Positions 10,614 through 19,631 of a DNA stretch of 64,000 nt are shown here, piece by piece (position 1 is the stretch's first letter; each line of letters starts with the position of its first letter). The stretch is taken from contig JAUIHS010000003.1 in NCBI GenBank assembly GCA_030432255.1, forward strand, positions 156,885 to 220,884, in the 5' to 3' direction. This DNA is from Phycisphaerae bacterium. GTDB lineage: Bacteria; Planctomycetota; Phycisphaerae; Phycisphaerales; UBA1924. A program made the position numbers and the translations under genes. The notes under the pieces are model-generated. The model was not told where the DNA came from. It saw only the letters and a list, made by a program, of their open reading frames with translations, and ran no database searches.

Positions 10614-11390
10614 ATGAACATCTTCACCCTTGCTCTCGCAACGACCGCCGCTTCTTCAACCGTTCTCGGGGCCTACCCGCACGCCGCACGCTTCAACACC
10701 CAATCCGAGGGCTTCACTTCGGGCACTGCCTACACGCTCGCGTCTCACCATGAGACCTCTTACGGCTGGGGCTACATGTCAATCGTTCAGGATGAAACGG
10801 CCGCGCCGTTCACCGAACTCGGACTCAAGACCCAGTCCAATCCTGCCTTCCTCGGCAACTACGTGCAGTCTGCCGTGACCGGAACGCACTTCCTGATCTA
10901 CACCGGCTCGCAGACGCTGGCGAGCATCCAGTTGCACATCAAATCGACCAGCATGCACCCCGGTGCGTGGAGGTACGACTTCGGCATGCTCGGTTCGTCC
11001 GGTGCCTGGCAGCGCTGCGAAGTCAACTTCGACCCGAACTGGAGCGACGCGGTCGCGATCGCCAATGGCTGGGAGCGCACCGCCGCCAGCGTGCCGCCCT
11101 TCCGGAACGTCATGTCCGCTGTTGACTTCTACAACATCTACATCCCGTTCGGCGCTGACGAGACGCTCTACATCGACGACATCGTCATACAGGCGGATCC
11201 GTACTGTCCTGCGGATGTGAATCACGACGACGCCGTCAACTTCGAGGATCTCAACATCCTCCTTGAGAACTGGGGTGGCCGTCCCTACGAGTTCACGGAG
11301 GGCGATACCACCGGCGACGGCTGGGTGGACTTCGCCGACCTCGAGACACTCCTTGAGGCCTGGGGCACCTACTGTGCCGTGATCGACTGA
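10614..11390 (+). CDS. Secreted protein with C-terminal dockerin-like module
   Basis: 258 aa. A short signal peptide (about 1-19, ending SSTVLGA) is preceded by AGGAAA. The body (20-195) is a beta-rich domain with WRYDFGMLG and YIDDIVIQADPYCPAD that looks like a lectin or carbohydrate-binding sandwich, not assigned further. The last 60 residues hold two calcium-loop repeats, DVNHDDAVNFEDLNILLENW and DTTGDGWVDFADLETLLEAW, as in dockerin type I modules. One Cys precedes repeat 1 and one follows repeat 2. Likely cell-surface or exported. Followed by a strong hairpin at 11416-11447. Confidence 0.75.
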   Translation: MNIFTLALATTAASSTVLGAYPHAARFNTQSEGFTSGTAYTLASHHETSYGWGYMSIVQDETAAPFTELGLKTQSNPAFLGNYVQSAVTGTHFLIYTGSQTLASIQLHIKSTSMHPGAWRYDFGMLGSSGAWQRCEVNFDPNWSDAVAIANGWERTAASVPPFRNVMSAVDFYNIYIPFGADETLYIDDIVIQADPYCPADVNHDDAVNFEDLNILLENWGGRPYEFTEGDTTGDGWVDFADLETLLEAWGTYCAVID

Positions 11391-11415
11391 TTCGGCCACG
11401 ACATCCCGATGTTTG

Positions 11416-11447
11416 AAGCGGCGACCGTCGTCAGGCGGTCGCCGCTT
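11416..11447 (+). terminator. Rho-independent-like terminator
   Basis: A perfect 12-bp stem AAGCGGCGACCG/CGGTCGCCGCTT with an 8-base loop lies 26 bases past the stop of the dockerin-like gene. Only a short T run follows. Confidence 0.7.
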
Positions 11448-11593
11448 TCGCGCGCAGAGAGGGTCTCTCACGATTCCCGAGTTCAAGGGGGGAGACCGGT
11501 TGCACCAGCGAGCGCCGGAATGTAACGTGCTTTCCGGAGTCAGCCCCCGTGCCTTTGTTGGTGCGCGGGCGCACATACAGGGAGATCCGAATC

Positions 11594-12196
11594 ATGACGA
11601 AATCAGTTTTCGCAGTCGCTGTCACCGCGCTCACACTCTCAAGTGTTGCCGGCGCCAGCACGTTGTACGAGACCGTAACCATCGACTTTGACGATCAGGC
11701 GGGTGGTATTCCGCCGGTTCAGACCGACGGCATGTTCTCGCCGCACGCGACCTTCAGCACCGAGTCCGGGCACGTCCTGCTGATCTTCTCCGGCGCCGGT
11801 GTTGTGGGTGGCAGCAACCCCAACGTCCTCACCGCCGCCGAGTCGACCACTGCAAGTTCGTATGACTCGGACATCTACGTGGACTTCGCGGTGCCCGTCC
11901 AGAACTTCAGCCTCGACATCCTGTCCGACAACGACTCAGGCATGATCGCGAACCTGCTCATCACGCACAGCGGCGGTACCGACATGCTGGATGTCTTCGG
12001 AAACGGTGACTTCAGCGATCCGATTCCGACCGACCTGACCCAGTTCACCGATGTCACTCGACTCGAACTGGTTCACATCACCGATGAGTTCGGCCTGTCC
12101 ATGGATAACCTGGTCTTTGATGTGCCCGTGCCGGCGCCCGCAGGTGCTGTCATGTTCAGTCTTGCCGGCATCGCCGCGATGCGTCGCCGCCGCTGA
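11594..12196 (+). CDS. Exported protein with VPAPA/Arg C-terminal sorting tail
   Basis: 200 aa. Signal peptide at 1-21 (KSVFAVAVTALTLSSVAGA). The body is a beta-rich domain (IDFDDQAGGIPPV, DIYVDFAVPVQNFSLDI, LSMDNLVFDVPV) like many PEP-CTERM family proteins. The C-terminus is VPAPAGAVMFSLAGIAAM followed by four arginines: a proline motif, hydrophobic helix and basic end, the layout of PEP-CTERM sorting signals processed by an exosortase. The exact proline motif differs from VPEP. GGGAG precedes the ATG. Ligand or role unknown. Confidence 0.75.
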   Translation: MTKSVFAVAVTALTLSSVAGASTLYETVTIDFDDQAGGIPPVQTDGMFSPHATFSTESGHVLLIFSGAGVVGGSNPNVLTAAESTTASSYDSDIYVDFAVPVQNFSLDILSDNDSGMIANLLITHSGGTDMLDVFGNGDFSDPIPTDLTQFTDVTRLELVHITDEFGLSMDNLVFDVPVPAPAGAVMFSLAGIAAMRRRR

Positions 12197-12221
12197 ATCT
12201 GCACGTCATCCTGACGACACG

Positions 12222-12252
12222 AACGGCCGCCCACTGGAAAGGGCGGTCGTTT
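12222..12252 (+). terminator. Rho-independent terminator
   Basis: An 11-bp stem (AACGGCCGCCC with GGGCGGTCGTT, one G-U pair) with an 8-base loop, followed by TTCTGTGTTTT, 25 bases after the stop of the exported protein gene. Confidence 0.75.
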
Positions 12253-12362
12253 CTGTGTTTTGGAGCACCCGGCGTTTGTTGATTGTGCATCCGGTCAGCC
12301 CCCACATCCCCCGCTAGACTGCTGAAGACATCAGTCACGAACTCCGGGGCGGGAGACCCGAC

Positions 12363-12776
12363 ATGCAGATCCCTGAATCACTCGCGACCACCCTCGACCA
12401 GCTCATCGGCTATTGCCTCAAGGACGCATCGCCCGATGACGCCTTCGATGGACGCATCATGACCCAGCCCATCGAAGGTGATGGCATGCTCGGCGTTCTC
12501 GCCCATGACGGACAGGGAGAAGGGGACGCCCGCTCCATGGGCATCAACTATATCCTGCAGCATGCCGGCGAACTGAACATGGCCGTCGTCGTCACCGACA
12601 CCACGCTCACGAGTGAGTCCGGCGAAACCCGTGACGGCGCCGTCATCGACCTCTTCATCCGGGGCGAACCCAGCGCATACGTGCTCGTCCAGTTCTACAA
12701 CTACGATGAGACCGGAGACGCCCGGCCCGAAGGCAATCTCGCCCTGATGGCGCAGAGCGACAACCTCCTGACCTGA
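12363..12776 (+). CDS. Hypothetical cytoplasmic protein
   Basis: 137 aa with no signal peptide or membrane segment. GGGAG lies 9 bases before the ATG. It is acidic, with alternating strands such as NMAVVVTDTTLTS and AYVLVQFYNYDE, suggesting a small alpha/beta fold. I do not recognise the family. Codon use with G/C-rich third positions supports a real gene. It stands alone between a terminator and a convergent gene. Confidence 0.6.
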   Translation: MQIPESLATTLDQLIGYCLKDASPDDAFDGRIMTQPIEGDGMLGVLAHDGQGEGDARSMGINYILQHAGELNMAVVVTDTTLTSESGETRDGAVIDLFIRGEPSAYVLVQFYNYDETGDARPEGNLALMAQSDNLLT

Positions 12777-12816
12777 ACGCGCGTGACGCCGCCTCTGAGT
12801 CAGCCGGAGTCCGCGA

Positions 12817-13752
12817 TCATGAGCGGTCGCCCCTCGATGGGCGGTCGATCCCAGTTGCCGGCGTTGGGTCATCTGCCTCGGCATCAGTACCCGAGACACG
12901 TTCTCCCGGACGCTGCCTCAGTTCAGCGCGGAGTCGCCGCGCGGACAGCCACAGTTGACAGGTCAGGCTGACAACCAGCAGGGACCAGCCGAGGAATGTC
13001 CACAGGACCACATCCACGGTCGAGTCGAGTCTCAGGATCATGCAGATCACGAGGCCGACGATCACCCCGAGCGTCGAACGATTCAGCACACGCGCCATCC
13101 GCTGAAGCAGGTGAGCAGACTTGAGGACCGCGGGGGTCATGATCTGCAGGGCCACGTCGCCGTGGAGCATGCCGATGATCGCGAGCCGCGGCGGCGCGAG
13201 CAGGAAGACCATGAAGAGCCCTGACGCTTCGAGTATTTCTCGATCATTCTGCTGCGTTGCGATGAGGACGAGCAGCACGGACATGACATCCAGCGAGAAC
13301 AGAGCCCAGCACTGGAACCGAGCTGCGCACCAGGAAGGTCTCGGGCTGAGGAAACTGAGTCCGGATGCGATGGTCGCCGCCGCGATGACCCGATGCATCA
13401 TGGCCGCCCCGATGATCAGGAACATGGCCAGACCGAGTCTCAGGATGTGCGCGTCCGTTCTGAACGCCGCCGGGGCGGCGATAGCGAGGATGATGAGGGC
13501 GTCGATCGCCGACCCGATGACCAGGAGCAGGAGTGCGAAGCGGATCTTCCTGATCTGGTCCGGGCGCGCCTCGTGCAGTCGGGAGGTATCGCGCACGCGT
13601 GTCCGGTCGGCGCCGCACTCGGGGCACTTCTCGTTCGGTCGTGTCGCGGAGAGATCGTAGTCGCACTCGACGCACCGTTCGCGCAGTCGCCCGATCTGCT
13701 GGTGAGCGATGGAGCCGAAGAGGATCCGGCGAAAGTTCAGGCCCCCCGGCAT
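12817..13752 (-). CDS. Zinc-ribbon membrane protein, unknown function
   Basis: 311 aa. An N-terminal zinc ribbon (CVECDYDLSATRPNEKCPEC, residues 27-46) of the kind found on many planctomycete membrane proteins is followed by about six hydrophobic segments. The C-terminal 35 residues are charged and probably cytoplasmic. It starts 6 bases after nusG stops and is probably the last gene of that transcript, in the place where rplK is usually found. The family is not recognised. Confidence 0.65.
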   Translation of the reverse strand: MPGGLNFRRILFGSIAHQQIGRLRERCVECDYDLSATRPNEKCPECGADRTRVRDTSRLHEARPDQIRKIRFALLLLVIGSAIDALIILAIAAPAAFRTDAHILRLGLAMFLIIGAAMMHRVIAAATIASGLSFLSPRPSWCAARFQCWALFSLDVMSVLLVLIATQQNDREILEASGLFMVFLLAPPRLAIIGMLHGDVALQIMTPAVLKSAHLLQRMARVLNRSTLGVIVGLVICMILRLDSTVDVVLWTFLGWSLLVVSLTCQLWLSARRLRAELRQRPGERVSGTDAEADDPTPATGIDRPSRGDRS

Positions 13753-13758
13753 GGCCGG

Positions 13759-14478
13759 TTATCCCTCGTTCTGCTTGGCGATCTGCCACTCTTCGAGTTC
13801 GATGGGCGCCTGGCGTCCGAAGATCGTGACCAGGACGCGGACGAGACCCTTCTCGGGGAGCAGTTCGTCCACTGTGCCTTCGTAGTTCTCGAAGGGGCCT
13901 TCCTTGATGGTGACCGCGTCGCCCTTCTCGAAGACCATGCGCACGCTGGGCAGTTCTTCCGGCTTGCGGCTGTCGAGGAGCATCTTGGCGATCTCGTGCT
14001 CTTCGAGGGCGGTGGGACGACCTGTGGCGCCGACGAAGTCGCCCACGCCGGTCGTTTCCTTGATCAGGAAGAAGACGTCCTGCGGAATGCGGCCATCTTC
14101 CTCGAGCGCCATCTCGACGAAGACGTAGCCGGGGTAAAGCTTCGTCTCGGTGATGCGCTGGCGTCCGCCCTTGATGGTCTTGGTCTTCTCGGTGGGCACG
14201 AGAATGCGTCCGACGAAGTGGGTCAGACCCTCGATCTGGATCTTGCGCAGCAGGGTGTCGCGGACGTAGTTCTCCTTGTTGGAGGCGACGCGGAGCACGA
14301 ACCAGTTCATGCCCTCGGCAACCATCGGTTCGCCGTCGTCCAGCGTGCCGACGCGCTCGTCAAGGCGACCGTCCATGGCGTCCGGAGACGTCTTGACTTC
14401 GGTTGCCGTCGCGGCCTGCTCGGCGCTGTTCTCGGCGTCAGGAGTGGGGGTGTCGTTGGTGGAGGAGGATTCGGTCAT
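13759..14478 (-). CDS. nusG: Transcription elongation factor NusG
   Basis: 239 aa, longer than the usual 175-185 aa because of an acidic, low-complexity N-terminal extension of about 55 residues. The NGN domain follows (NWFVLRVASNKENYVRDTLL, LYPGYVFVEM), then the C-terminal KOW domain (KGDAVTIKEGPFENYEGTVD, VLVTIFGRQAPIEL). NusG binds RNA polymerase, aids processivity and links it to Rho or ribosomes. It lies directly downstream of secE, the widely conserved arrangement. Confidence 0.95.
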   Translation of the reverse strand: MTESSSTNDTPTPDAENSAEQAATATEVKTSPDAMDGRLDERVGTLDDGEPMVAEGMNWFVLRVASNKENYVRDTLLRKIQIEGLTHFVGRILVPTEKTKTIKGGRQRITETKLYPGYVFVEMALEEDGRIPQDVFFLIKETTGVGDFVGATGRPTALEEHEIAKMLLDSRKPEELPSVRMVFEKGDAVTIKEGPFENYEGTVDELLPEKGLVRVLVTIFGRQAPIELEEWQIAKQNEG

Positions 14479-14496
14479 GTCGTCCCTGCTTTGAAA

Positions 14497-15150
14497 TCAA
14501 CCGGTGCTTTCGAGCACGCCGATCTTGGTGAAGAACGTAGAGAAGCCGATGTCGACGATGAACAGAATGGCCGCGATGATCACGCTGATGGCGATCACAA
14601 CCCACGTGGATCCGAGGACCTCGCGCCGGGTCGACCAGTTCACCTTCCGCATTTCGCCTTCGGTCGCGATCAGGAAGTCAGACGTCCCGCGCTTCAGGTA
14701 GACGAGCCAGTAGACCATGATGGCGCCGATGAGCATCAGGAGGCCCGCGGCGGCACCCTGGAGGTATGTCACCTCGAAGAGAGCCTGCGTCTGTGGCGAG
14801 CCGATCATCGCAGTCGTGCTGCCGGCGGCGAGTTGGGCGACTTCGCTGACGGTTGGATCATCGGTGATGCCGCCGAGGACGATCTTGCTGCCGCCATCGA
14901 GGACTTCGCGGACCGTACCACCGCCGATGCGGTCGCCGGCTCCGTTCAGAACATTCACCGCGGCACCCGGTGCCAGGCTGCCAAGCGCTCCGGCTTCGGG
15001 GAGGGTCACGGTCCAGAGTCGGGGGACCCGGACGACGCTCAACTCCTGCCAGAGCCAAGCGGCCCCGCCGGCGATCAACAGACCGCCGCCGATGGCGCTC
15101 ATGATGCGGGTCCAGTAGCCCTGTCCCTGCTTGTAGATACCGAAGCTCAT
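14497..15150 (-). CDS. secE: Preprotein translocase subunit SecE (extended form)
   Basis: 217 aa from ATG 15150 with GGAGAG upstream; an upstream in-frame start was rejected as unconserved. The last 70 residues are the SecE core: a charged amphipathic helix with EMRKVNWSTRREVLGSTWVV, then the essential transmembrane helix (about 180-205). The N-terminal half has two further hydrophobic segments (about 17-35 and 130-150) around a periplasmic or cytosolic domain not found in standard 60-130 aa SecE. It forms the SecYEG channel. The position before nusG supports the call. Confidence 0.88.
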   Translation of the reverse strand: MSFGIYKQGQGYWTRIMSAIGGGLLIAGGAAWLWQELSVVRVPRLWTVTLPEAGALGSLAPGAAVNVLNGAGDRIGGGTVREVLDGGSKIVLGGITDDPTVSEVAQLAAGSTTAMIGSPQTQALFEVTYLQGAAAGLLMLIGAIMVYWLVYLKRGTSDFLIATEGEMRKVNWSTRREVLGSTWVVIAISVIIAAILFIVDIGFSTFFTKIGVLESTG

Positions 15151-15266
15151 TGTGCGAGGCTCTCCGGGTCTGAGGTGGCTCCATTCCAGCCGCGGCCGAG
15201 CGGCCCCGGCCTCGATCCTGAGTTGAGCCGCGAGACATGTGGTGCGACGTACGGATCGACATCGGA

Positions 15267-15340
<74 letters not shown>

Positions 15341-15423
15341 AGCACTTGCGGACATTCTACCCTGACCGGCGTATCCGGGCGATGGTCTGGCCCGGGTCGG
15401 CGGCGGGGGAGAGGGGCCCGCGG

Positions 15424-15606
15424 TTACTTGCGCTTGATCTTGTGGCGGGTGTGCTTGCGAAGGCGCGGGCAGTACTTGTTGACGCCTTCCTTGAGCTTTT
15501 CGGGGAGCCCGCCCTTGACGTTGACGGACGTCCGGTAGTTCAGGTCACCCGTTTCGGTGCACTGGAGCCACACATATTCGCGGGCGTCGCCCTTCTTCTT
15601 GGCCAT
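15424..15606 (-). CDS. rpmG: Ribosomal protein bL33
   Basis: 60 aa. MAKKKGDAREYVWLQCTETG, then NYRTSVNVKGG and the basic end YCPRLRKHTRHKIKRK match the bL33 family. Only one of the CxxC cysteine pairs is partly kept (single Cys at about 16 and 46), so it is a zinc-free-type variant. GGAGG lies 8 bases before the ATG. It is between tuf and tRNA-Trp, its usual place. Confidence 0.93.
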   Translation of the reverse strand: MAKKKGDAREYVWLQCTETGDLNYRTSVNVKGGLPEKLKEGVNKYCPRLRKHTRHKIKRK

Positions 15607-15629
15607 GGTTGTGACCTCCGATTGGTCAG

Positions 15630-15666
15630 AAAAAAGCCGGTGGGTCCGGGTCAGCGGGCCCACCGG
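15630..15666 (-). terminator. Terminator between tuf and rpmG
   Basis: On the minus strand CCGGTGGG and CCCACCGG pair over 8 bp with a 14-base loop, followed directly by C and six T. It lies 24 bases after the tuf stop and just upstream of rpmG, so it would reduce read-through from tuf. Confidence 0.75.
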
Positions 15667-15689
15667 TCAGTGTCAGTGTTTGGGCGTGA

Positions 15690-16895
15690 CTACTCGAGGA
15701 TTTCAGTCACGACGCCTGAGCCCACCGTACGACCGCCTTCACGGACGGCGAAACGGAGACCCACTTCCATGGCGATCGGCTTGTCGCCAAGATCGATCTC
15801 CATCTGGACGTTGTCGCCGGGCATGCACATCTCGGCGCCGCCGAGGAGGTTCACGCTGCCGGTCACGTCCGTGGTGCGGAAGTAGAACTGGGGCTTGTAG
15901 CCGTTGAAGAACGGAGTGTGGCGACCACCCTCTTCCTTGGTCAGGACGTAGACCTCGCCCTTGAACTTGGTGTGAGGGGTGATGGAGCCGGGCTTGCAGA
16001 TCACCTGGCCGCGCTCGATCTCGTCCTTCTCAACGCCGCGGAGCAGGGCGCCGACGTTGTCGCCAGCCTGGCCCGACTCGAGCGTCTTGTTGAACATCTC
16101 GACACCGGTGATGGTCGAGGTCTTGTTGGCGGTGGAGAGACCGACGATCTCGCAGGCATCGCCGACCTTGATCACGCCACGCTCGATACGACCGGTGGCC
16201 ACGGTGCCGCGGCCCTTGATGGAGAAGACGTCTTCCACGCACATGAGGAAGGGCTTGTCCACCTCGCGCTCGGGGGTGGGGATCCACTCGTCGAGCACCT
16301 TCATGAGCTCGTCGATGGACTTGTTGGCGTCGTCGTCGGCGCCGCCGGTTTCGAGGGCCCACTTGGCCTGCCCGTGGACGATGGGGGTGTCGTCGCCCGG
16401 GAAGTCGTACTTGTTGAGGAGTTCGCGGATCTCCATCTCGACGAGTTCGAGAAGGTCCGGGTCGTCAACCAGGTCGACCTTGTTCAGGAAGACGACGATG
16501 TAGGGCACACCCACCTGACGGGCGAGCAGCACGTGCTCGCGGGTCTGGGGCATGGGACCGTCCGCCGCCGAAACGACGAGGATCGCACCGTCCATCTGGG
16601 CGGCACCGGTGATCATGTTCTTGACGAAGTCGGCGTGGCCGGGGCAGTCCACGTGAGCGTAGTGCCGGCCTTCCGTTTCGTATTCCGTGTGGGACGCAGC
16701 GATGGTCACCGTCTTGTCGGACGAACGCACGGTACCACCCTTGGTGATCTCCTCGTAGGTCTTCGCCTTCTGACCCACGTTGTGGGCGTAGCGAGCCGCG
16801 AGCGCCGCCGTCAGGGTGCTCTTGCCGTGGTCGATGTGTCCGATGGTGCCGACGTTGACGTGCGGCTTTGTCCGTTCAAAGACGTCCTTGGCCAT
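15690..16895 (-). CDS. tuf: Elongation factor Tu
   Basis: 401 aa from ATG 16895. GTP-binding motifs [17 protein letters not shown] and NKVDLVDD, the effector loop with EITKGGT, and domain II/III segments [13 protein letters not shown] and [19 protein letters not shown] leave no doubt. It brings aminoacyl-tRNA to the ribosome. A GGAGG lies rather far upstream (11 bases). The 285-base leader back to tRNA-Thr contains a small hairpin (CCGACC/GGTCGG, 16971-16987) that may influence expression. Confidence 0.98.
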   Translation of the reverse strand: MAKDVFERTKPHVNVGTIGHIDHGKSTLTAALAARYAHNVGQKAKTYEEITKGGTVRSSDKTVTIAASHTEYETEGRHYAHVDCPGHADFVKNMITGAAQMDGAILVVSAADGPMPQTREHVLLARQVGVPYIVVFLNKVDLVDDPDLLELVEMEIRELLNKYDFPGDDTPIVHGQAKWALETGGADDDANKSIDELMKVLDEWIPTPEREVDKPFLMCVEDVFSIKGRGTVATGRIERGVIKVGDACEIVGLSTANKTSTITGVEMFNKTLESGQAGDNVGALLRGVEKDEIERGQVICKPGSITPHTKFKGEVYVLTKEEGGRHTPFFNGYKPQFYFRTTDVTGSVNLLGGAEMCMPGDNVQMEIDLGDKPIAMEVGLRFAVREGGRTVGSGVVTEILE

Positions 16896-17180
16896 TGTGT
16901 CAGAAACCTCCAAGGTCGCGACCCGGGACTTGCCGGAGCACGCCGCTTGTAAGAAAACTCTCGGGACAACCCGACCACAGCGGTCGGCAACCCGGTTCCG
17001 ATGATTCCAATGCCGACCCACCGAGGACCGGCAACGACTGATCAGACGGTCGCCGGAGGCCGGCAGCCCATCGTCACAAAGGTGCTCTCAAGCGCCAGAC
17101 CCCTCTGGTATCGCCGAATGCAGGATCTCGAAAGATCGCCACAAGGGGGCGGGGTGTCACGCTGTCTGAGCAGCAAAAGA

Positions 17181-17252
17181 AGCCACCGATGGGACTTGAA
17201 CCCATGACCTCACCCTTACCAAGGGTGTGCTCTACCACTGAGCTACGGTGGC
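17181..17252 (-). tRNA. tRNA-Thr (anticodon GGT)
   Basis: Cloverleaf on the minus strand: acceptor GCCACCG/CGGTGGC, D-arm AGCTCAGTGGTAGAGC, anticodon stem CACCC/GGGTG around loop TTGGTAA, T-arm GGTTCAAGTCC, discriminator T. A threonine tRNA upstream of tuf is common in bacteria. Confidence 0.95.
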
Positions 17253-17259
17253 GATACCA

Positions 17260-17302
17260 GACCAACCCGCTGGGTTGGGGCGGTGAGTGTATCGGGTTGG
17301 TC
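17260..17302 (-). repeat. Nested inverted repeats upstream of tRNA-Thr
   Basis: GACCAACCC (17260-17268) can pair perfectly with GGGTTGGTC (17294-17302) over 9 bp, or its inner 7 bases can pair with GGGTTGG (17272-17278) across a 3-base loop. The two hairpins exclude each other. They lie 8 bases upstream of the mature tRNA-Thr 5' end, in the leader of the tRNA-Thr/tuf transcript. Confidence 0.5.
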
Positions 17303-17408
17303 AGGAAGGAACAAGCGATCGACCCGACCGGACCCAAAAAAACGAGGGCCGTGACCCCGCCGGATACCGCCTCAGACCCCCTTCAGGCAAGCTATCATCC
17401 CCCTGCCC

Positions 17409-17723
17409 ATGTCTGATCGGCCCGCCACTCCAGAATCCGCAACCGTCACTCTCCGAGCACGGATCGGACGTCCCCTCAGCGATGATCTCGTTCGGAGAAC
17501 CGTCGTCGCCGCAGCTCGCGGCATCGCCGAACGCACCGGGATCGCCGTCACCCATCTGGAGGTCGAGGACGACGCCCTGACCGTGACCCTTCAGACCAGT
17601 CGGGTCGGTGCCATCGGCTTCGCCGCGGAACTCCGGCGGAACACTCAGACCTGGTACGCCGCCAGGTACGATGGCGCCCACCTCTGGGGTGCGGACCCGG
17701 AGGAGGGTGAATCCTGGTCATGA
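17409..17723 (+). CDS. Hypothetical protein upstream of heptosyltransferase gene
   Basis: 104 aa, no signal or membrane segment. Two amphipathic helices and strands (VRRTVVAAARGIAERTGIAV, THLEVEDDALTVTLQ) suggest a small alpha/beta domain; the family is not recognised. Its stop overlaps the next start by 4 bases (ATGA), indicating translational coupling with the glycosyltransferase. No clear Shine-Dalgarno precedes the ATG. Confidence 0.65.
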   Translation: MSDRPATPESATVTLRARIGRPLSDDLVRRTVVAAARGIAERTGIAVTHLEVEDDALTVTLQTSRVGAIGFAAELRRNTQTWYAARYDGAHLWGADPEEGESWS

Positions 17724-18883
17724 ATGCCGCTTCGACACCCCAGCCCGATGCCACCCCGGATCTGCCCTCCGGACGCCGCCCGGCCCGGCTGCTTGTCGTC
17801 ATGCCCTCATGGGTCGGCGACTGCGTCATGGCGACGCCCGCTCTCCGAGTCCTCCGTGAACTCCTCCCCGGCGCATTCATCGGCGCACTCGTCCGGCCCG
17901 GTCTCGATGAGCTCCTCGCAGGAACGGAGTTCTTCGATGCGATTCATGTCGATCGGGCCGCCGGCATGATGGGGCCGAAGCGCGTCGCCGGACGCCTCCG
18001 AAAGTACCGCTTCGATACCGCTCTGCTCTTCACCAACTCGTTTTCGACGGCACTCATCGCGAGACTCGCCGGAATCCCGTGGAGGATCGGTTACGAGCGC
18101 GACGGCCGCGGCATGCTCATCACCGACCCGTTGCAGGCTCCGAAGCGTCGCGACATGGATCCCTTCAAGCATTCGAAGACCAATCCGTCGGGTTGGGCTC
18201 CGGTGCCGGCGTGCCGCTACTACTACCGCCTCGCTTCCCACCTGCTGGCCGATGCCGGCCTCTCGCCCGGGACGATGGGTCCTCTGGAACTGGTGGTCAC
18301 GCGGGAAGAGGAACTCGTTGCCGAGGACCTGCTCAAGCGGTCAGGACTCTCAGCCGGTGAGATCTCGATGCGACCCATGGCGGTCCTCAATCCCGGTGGT
18401 AATGATGATGCCAAGCGGTGGCCCCCGGATCGGTTCGCGGCGGTGGCTGACTACCTCGCTGAGCATCATGACTGCCGCGTGCTGCTGAATGGCTCGCCCA
18501 AAGAGGCTGAACTGGTGGCGTCGATCGCATCGCAGTGTCGGGAGGCGACGCAGCCGATCCGGCTGCCCGAGCATGGCATCAACCTGTCGATCCTGAAGGC
18601 GATCATCGCCCGCAGTCGGATCATGGTGACCAACGACACGGGGCCGCGGCACATCGCGGCGGCGGTCGGCACGCCGCTCGTGACACTGTTCGGACCGACT
18701 GACCCGCGCTGGACGACCATTCCGTTTGAGGATGAGATCATCCGAGTGGCGGATCCCGAACTTCCCGAAGAGGAGGTTGCCGACGATCATCCTGAGCGAT
18801 GCGCCATCGACAGGATCGGCCTGGGCGATGTTGTGGCTTCGGTAAACGAATTGATGGCGTCGCGTGGCATGATTGCGGACTGA
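17720..18883 (+). CDS. Glycosyltransferase family 9, heptosyltransferase (WaaF-like)
   Basis: 387 aa. The N-terminal LLVVMPSWVGDCVMATPALR and C-terminal VTNDTGPRHIAAAVGTPLV with LFGPTDPRWT are hallmarks of ADP-heptose:LPS heptosyltransferases (GT9, GT-B fold). The family adds L-glycero-D-manno-heptose to the inner core of lipopolysaccharide at the cytoplasmic face of the inner membrane. That implies a Gram-negative outer membrane. No other LPS gene lies in the window, so acceptor and enzyme subtype (I or II) are uncertain. It is 7 bases upstream of rnpA and probably co-transcribed. Confidence 0.88.
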   Translation: MNAASTPQPDATPDLPSGRRPARLLVVMPSWVGDCVMATPALRVLRELLPGAFIGALVRPGLDELLAGTEFFDAIHVDRAAGMMGPKRVAGRLRKYRFDTALLFTNSFSTALIARLAGIPWRIGYERDGRGMLITDPLQAPKRRDMDPFKHSKTNPSGWAPVPACRYYYRLASHLLADAGLSPGTMGPLELVVTREEELVAEDLLKRSGLSAGEISMRPMAVLNPGGNDDAKRWPPDRFAAVADYLAEHHDCRVLLNGSPKEAELVASIASQCREATQPIRLPEHGINLSILKAIIARSRIMVTNDTGPRHIAAAVGTPLVTLFGPTDPRWTTIPFEDEIIRVADPELPEEEVADDHPERCAIDRIGLGDVVASVNELMASRGMIAD

Positions 18884-18890
18884 GACTGAG

Positions 18891-19280
18891 ATGGTGGATG
18901 AACGGCCCGGTGACGAGGTGGTGGAGCGTCTGACGTTTCGACGTCGGCATCGCCTGTCTCACGCACGCGACTACCAGGCTGCGTTCGCCGGAAAGGTGCG
19001 GGCGACGCGCGGCCCGCTTACAGTCTTCGGCCGGCCGAATGAACTTTCGCACTCGAGGTTGGGACTCTCGGTCGGACGCCGCGTCGGTCCGGCAGTCGTG
19101 CGTGTTCGGATCAAGCGCCGATTGCGTGAGGCCTTCCGTCTTGCGCGGCCGGAACTGCCCTCGGGATATGACTTCGTGGTGACCGTGCGACGTCATCAGC
19201 GGATGAAGATGGATCGCTATCAGCAATTGCTGCATTCCGCGGCTCAGGACATCGATCGCCAGTGGCAGAGGCACGGTTAG
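18891..19280 (+). CDS. rnpA: Ribonuclease P protein component
   Basis: 129 aa. The family signature RVGPAVVRVRIKRRLREAFR matches the RNR motif of RnpA, with the N-terminal RLTFRRRHRLSHARDYQAAF. It is the protein cofactor of RNase P, which trims tRNA 5' leaders. Start ATG 18891. The stop abuts the GTG of yidD with no spacer, the usual rnpA-yidD order, but rpmH is not upstream; a heptosyltransferase gene is there instead. Confidence 0.93.
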   Translation: MVDERPGDEVVERLTFRRRHRLSHARDYQAAFAGKVRATRGPLTVFGRPNELSHSRLGLSVGRRVGPAVVRVRIKRRLREAFRLARPELPSGYDFVVTVRRHQRMKMDRYQQLLHSAAQDIDRQWQRHG

Positions 19281-19586
19281 GTGGCGCAGCGGACTGTCTG
19301 GCGATGGATCAACGCCCCTGCGATAGGCCTCATCCTGGCATATCGGATCTGCCTGTCGCCGCTGCTGGGGGGACACTGTCGATTCCGGCCCACATGCAGC
19401 GTGTACGCGCTGGAGGCATACCGGAGCCGCGATCCTCTCAGGGCGTCATGGCTGGTGCTGCGTCGGCTGCTGCGTTGCCATCCGTGGGGTGGATCCGGGT
19501 ACGACCCGGTGCCAACCGCCGGGACTGGTGCGGTGCCCGAGGGAACGGCGGCCGGTGATGGCGCGTCCGAGAAGGGGGCGGACTGA
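19281..19586 (+). CDS. yidD: Membrane protein insertion efficiency factor YidD
   Basis: 101 aa from GTG 19281. [21 protein letters not shown] followed by [10 protein letters not shown] and [16 protein letters not shown] are the YidD signatures. It is a small amphipathic membrane-associated protein that helps YidC insert proteins. It is translationally linked to rnpA. The C-terminal 22 residues are low-complexity and unconserved. The yidC gene that often follows is absent here. Confidence 0.92.
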   Translation: MAQRTVWRWINAPAIGLILAYRICLSPLLGGHCRFRPTCSVYALEAYRSRDPLRASWLVLRRLLRCHPWGGSGYDPVPTAGTGAVPEGTAAGDGASEKGAD

Positions 19587-19631
19587 AACTTTTCACCAAT
19601 CGTGTCCAACCCGTCCGCGGATGACCGAAAG

